In this document: one piece after another, positions 32,732 to 34,126 of the stretch
Position numbering within the stretch: position 1 is the stretch's first letter
Layout of the letters: every line of letters begins with the position of its first letter
NCBI GenBank assembly: GCA_964612995.1
Contig: CAZTGE010000034.1
Span: 1-34,126, forward strand
Direction of reading: 5' to 3'
Origin: SLQH01 sp964612995
GTDB lineage: Bacteria > Planctomycetota > UBA11346
Length of the DNA stretch: 34,126 nucleotides
Made by a program: the position numbers and the translations under genes
The notes under the pieces: generated by a model
What the model was told of the DNA's origin: nothing
The model's input: only the letters and a program-made list of their open reading frames with translations
Databases searched by the model: none

Positions 32732-34126
32732 ATGGACGCGACGACGGGCGCAACGCCGGAGGTCCGATCACCGGTGGCGCGGTCCGTGCTGCACACGGCG
32801 GCGCCGCTGATCGCCGGCTCGGCCGGTACCGGGCTGATGCTCTTCGGCGACCGGGTGATGCTCGGCCGGTACAGCGAGGCGGCGATCGCGGCGGCGATGC
32901 CGGCCGGGATCGCCGCGTTCACCTGCTTGACGCTGTTTCTGGGTATCGCGACCTATGCCCAGGTCTTCGTCGCCCAGTACACCGGCGCCGGTCGCTGTGA
33001 GCGCAGCGGCGCCGCGGTATGGCAGGGGGTCCACGTCGCCTTGTTCGGCGGGCTGTGCAGCGCGCTGATCGCCCTGTGCGCCGACCCGTTGTTCGCCTGG
33101 GCGGGGCATCCACCCGCGGTCCGTGCACAGGAAGCGCCCTACTTCGCGATCCTCACCGCTGGCGGGGTCAGCCTGCTGCTGCAACGCGCGCTCGCCGCCT
33201 TCTGGGGCGGCCGCGGCCGGACGCGTTTCGTGATGTACCAGGGTCTGGCGGCTGCCGGGCTCAACCTCGGCTTCAACTGGCTCCTGATCTTCGGCAATTG
33301 CGCCTTCCCCCGACTGGGGATCGTCGGCGCCGGGATCGGGACCGTGCTCGCCAACACGCTCGTCGCCGGCGTGAGCTTCGCGCTGTTCCTCAGCGCCCGC
33401 AACCGGCGGCGATTCGGCACCTGGCCAGCACGGCGGTTCCAGCCCGCGTTGTTGCGGCGGTTGCTGTATTACGGCCTGCCCCACGGGCTGCATTTCTTCC
33501 TCGACATGCTCTCGTTCACCGTGTTCGTTCATCTGGTCGGGCGGCTGGCGCAGCGGCCGGCGGCGGTGGGGGCCAACATTCAGGAAGCGGCGAGCATCGT
33601 CTTCAGCCTCAACGCCATCTCCTTCCTGCCGCTGGTCGGCCTCGGCCAGGCGACCTCGATCCTCGTCGGCCAGGCCGTCGGCGCCGATGAACCGTGTCTG
33701 GCGCGGCGGATGGTCGCTGGCGCGCGCAACCTCGCCCTGGCCTACGGCGCGCTCATGTCGCTGTGGTACCTGCTCTACCCCGACCCGCTGCTGGCCTGCT
33801 TCACCCGGGCCCACGATCCGCAGCAGGCCGCCACGCTCGGCCTGGCCCGGCGGCTGCTGTATTTCGTCTGCGTCTGGCAGTTGCTCGATGGTCTGTGGAT
33901 CGTCTACATGTCGGCGATCCAGGGCGCGGGCGACACCCGCTTCAGCATGTGGATGGGCGTCGTGCTCGCCTGGGTCGCGTTCGTCGTCCCGGCGGCGCTC
34001 TCGGTATGGCTCGGGGCCGATGTCTGGGCCCTGTGGTCGATCCTGCTGGCCTACGTCGCCCTGGGGGCGGGTGTGTTCTACATCCGCTATCGCGGCGGGC
34101 AGTGGGAAGGCATGCGCGTGATCCAG
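32732..34126 (+). CDS. MATE-family efflux transporter (3' end beyond window)
   Basis: Open from the ATG at 32732 to the window edge, 465 codons without a stop. It has the layout of MATE/NorM transporters: LHTAAPLIAGSAGTGLMLFGDRVMLGRYS, AQVFVAQYTGAG, the IVGAGIGTVLANT segment, GLPHGLHFFLDMLSF at the start of the second half, VGLGQATSILVGQAVGAD, and AIQGAGDTRF. About twelve membrane segments are seen and the last appears complete, so only the tail is missing. It would export a drug or metabolite against Na+ or H+. It starts 68 bases after the sulfatase. The first codon has no strong ribosome site. Confidence 0.85.
   Translation, partial: MDATTGATPEVRSPVARSVLHTAAPLIAGSAGTGLMLFGDRVMLGRYSEAAIAAAMPAGIAAFTCLTLFLGIATYAQVFVAQYTGAGRCERSGAAVWQGVHVALFGGLCSALIALCADPLFAWAGHPPAVRAQEAPYFAILTAGGVSLLLQRALAAFWGGRGRTRFVMYQGLAAAGLNLGFNWLLIFGNCAFPRLGIVGAGIGTVLANTLVAGVSFALFLSARNRRRFGTWPARRFQPALLRRLLYYGLPHGLHFFLDMLSFTVFVHLVGRLAQRPAAVGANIQEAASIVFSLNAISFLPLVGLGQATSILVGQAVGADEPCLARRMVAGARNLALAYGALMSLWYLLYPDPLLACFTRAHDPQQAATLGLARRLLYFVCVWQLLDGLWIVYMSAIQGAGDTRFSMWMGVVLAWVAFVVPAALSVWLGADVWALWSILLAYVALGAGVFYIRYRGGQWEGMRVIQ

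Overview
The window is GC-rich bacterial DNA, by eye about two thirds G+C. The gene content suggests a Gram-negative member of the PVC superphylum, such as Planctomycetota, Kiritimatiellota or Lentisphaerota. The grounds are two type I sulfatases plus a sulfatase remnant, a large secreted PQQ-propeller protein, a putative polysaccharide lyase, and an ExbB/ExbD operon carrying very large PD40 and squalene-cyclase-fold modules. A [FeFe]-hydrogenase operon indicates anaerobic or fermentative metabolism. No 16S or other taxonomic marker is present, so the assignment is an inference.

Layout. (1) 1-2540: a mosaic zone with the 3' end of a proB-like gene abutting a repeat, a STAS-domain gene, tRNA-Gly(CCC), nested palindromic repeats, a 15-bp tandem repeat and a leftover GNAT-toxin tail. 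(2) 2539-6041: two translationally coupled membrane-anchored coiled-coil proteins with trypsin-like domains; the first has lost its catalytic triad and the second keeps it. (3) 6490-8757: an AraC regulator divergent from a sulfatase. (4) 9267-18036, minus strand: a coupled operon of a TPR protein, ExbB/TolQ, ExbD/TolR and a 1457-residue protein with two squalene-cyclase-like domains, two PD40 regions and an internal TonB-like membrane segment. (5) 18216-24846, plus strand: a divergent secreted PQQ-propeller protein and a heparinase-II/III-like lyase. (6) 24867-28775, minus strand: hydC-hydB-hydA, a trimeric NAD(H)-linked [FeFe] hydrogenase whose HydB lacks the usual C-terminal ferredoxin domain. 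(7) 28962-34126: a sulfatase tail, a complete 225-bp MITE with an 8-bp target duplication, a DUF1622 membrane protein, an HMGL-like aldolase, a second sulfatase and a MATE transporter that runs off the right edge.

How the genes may work together. The secreted propeller protein, lyase and sulfatases fit uptake or breakdown of sulfated polysaccharides, with the ExbBD/TonB-like operon as a candidate energised envelope machine. Sugar fermentation would yield NADH that the HydABC complex could reoxidise to H2. The most unusual object is the 1457-residue protein: an SxxxH transmembrane segment like that of TonB, an Ala/Pro/Glu-rich spacer, and an alpha/alpha-toroid where TonB's C-terminal domain would be.

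The second theme is repeats. At least three families of hairpin-rich elements recur in intergenic positions, some nested in one another, and truncated genes lie next to them. These families, with the proB, GNAT and sulfatase remnants, mark sites of past insertion and rearrangement.
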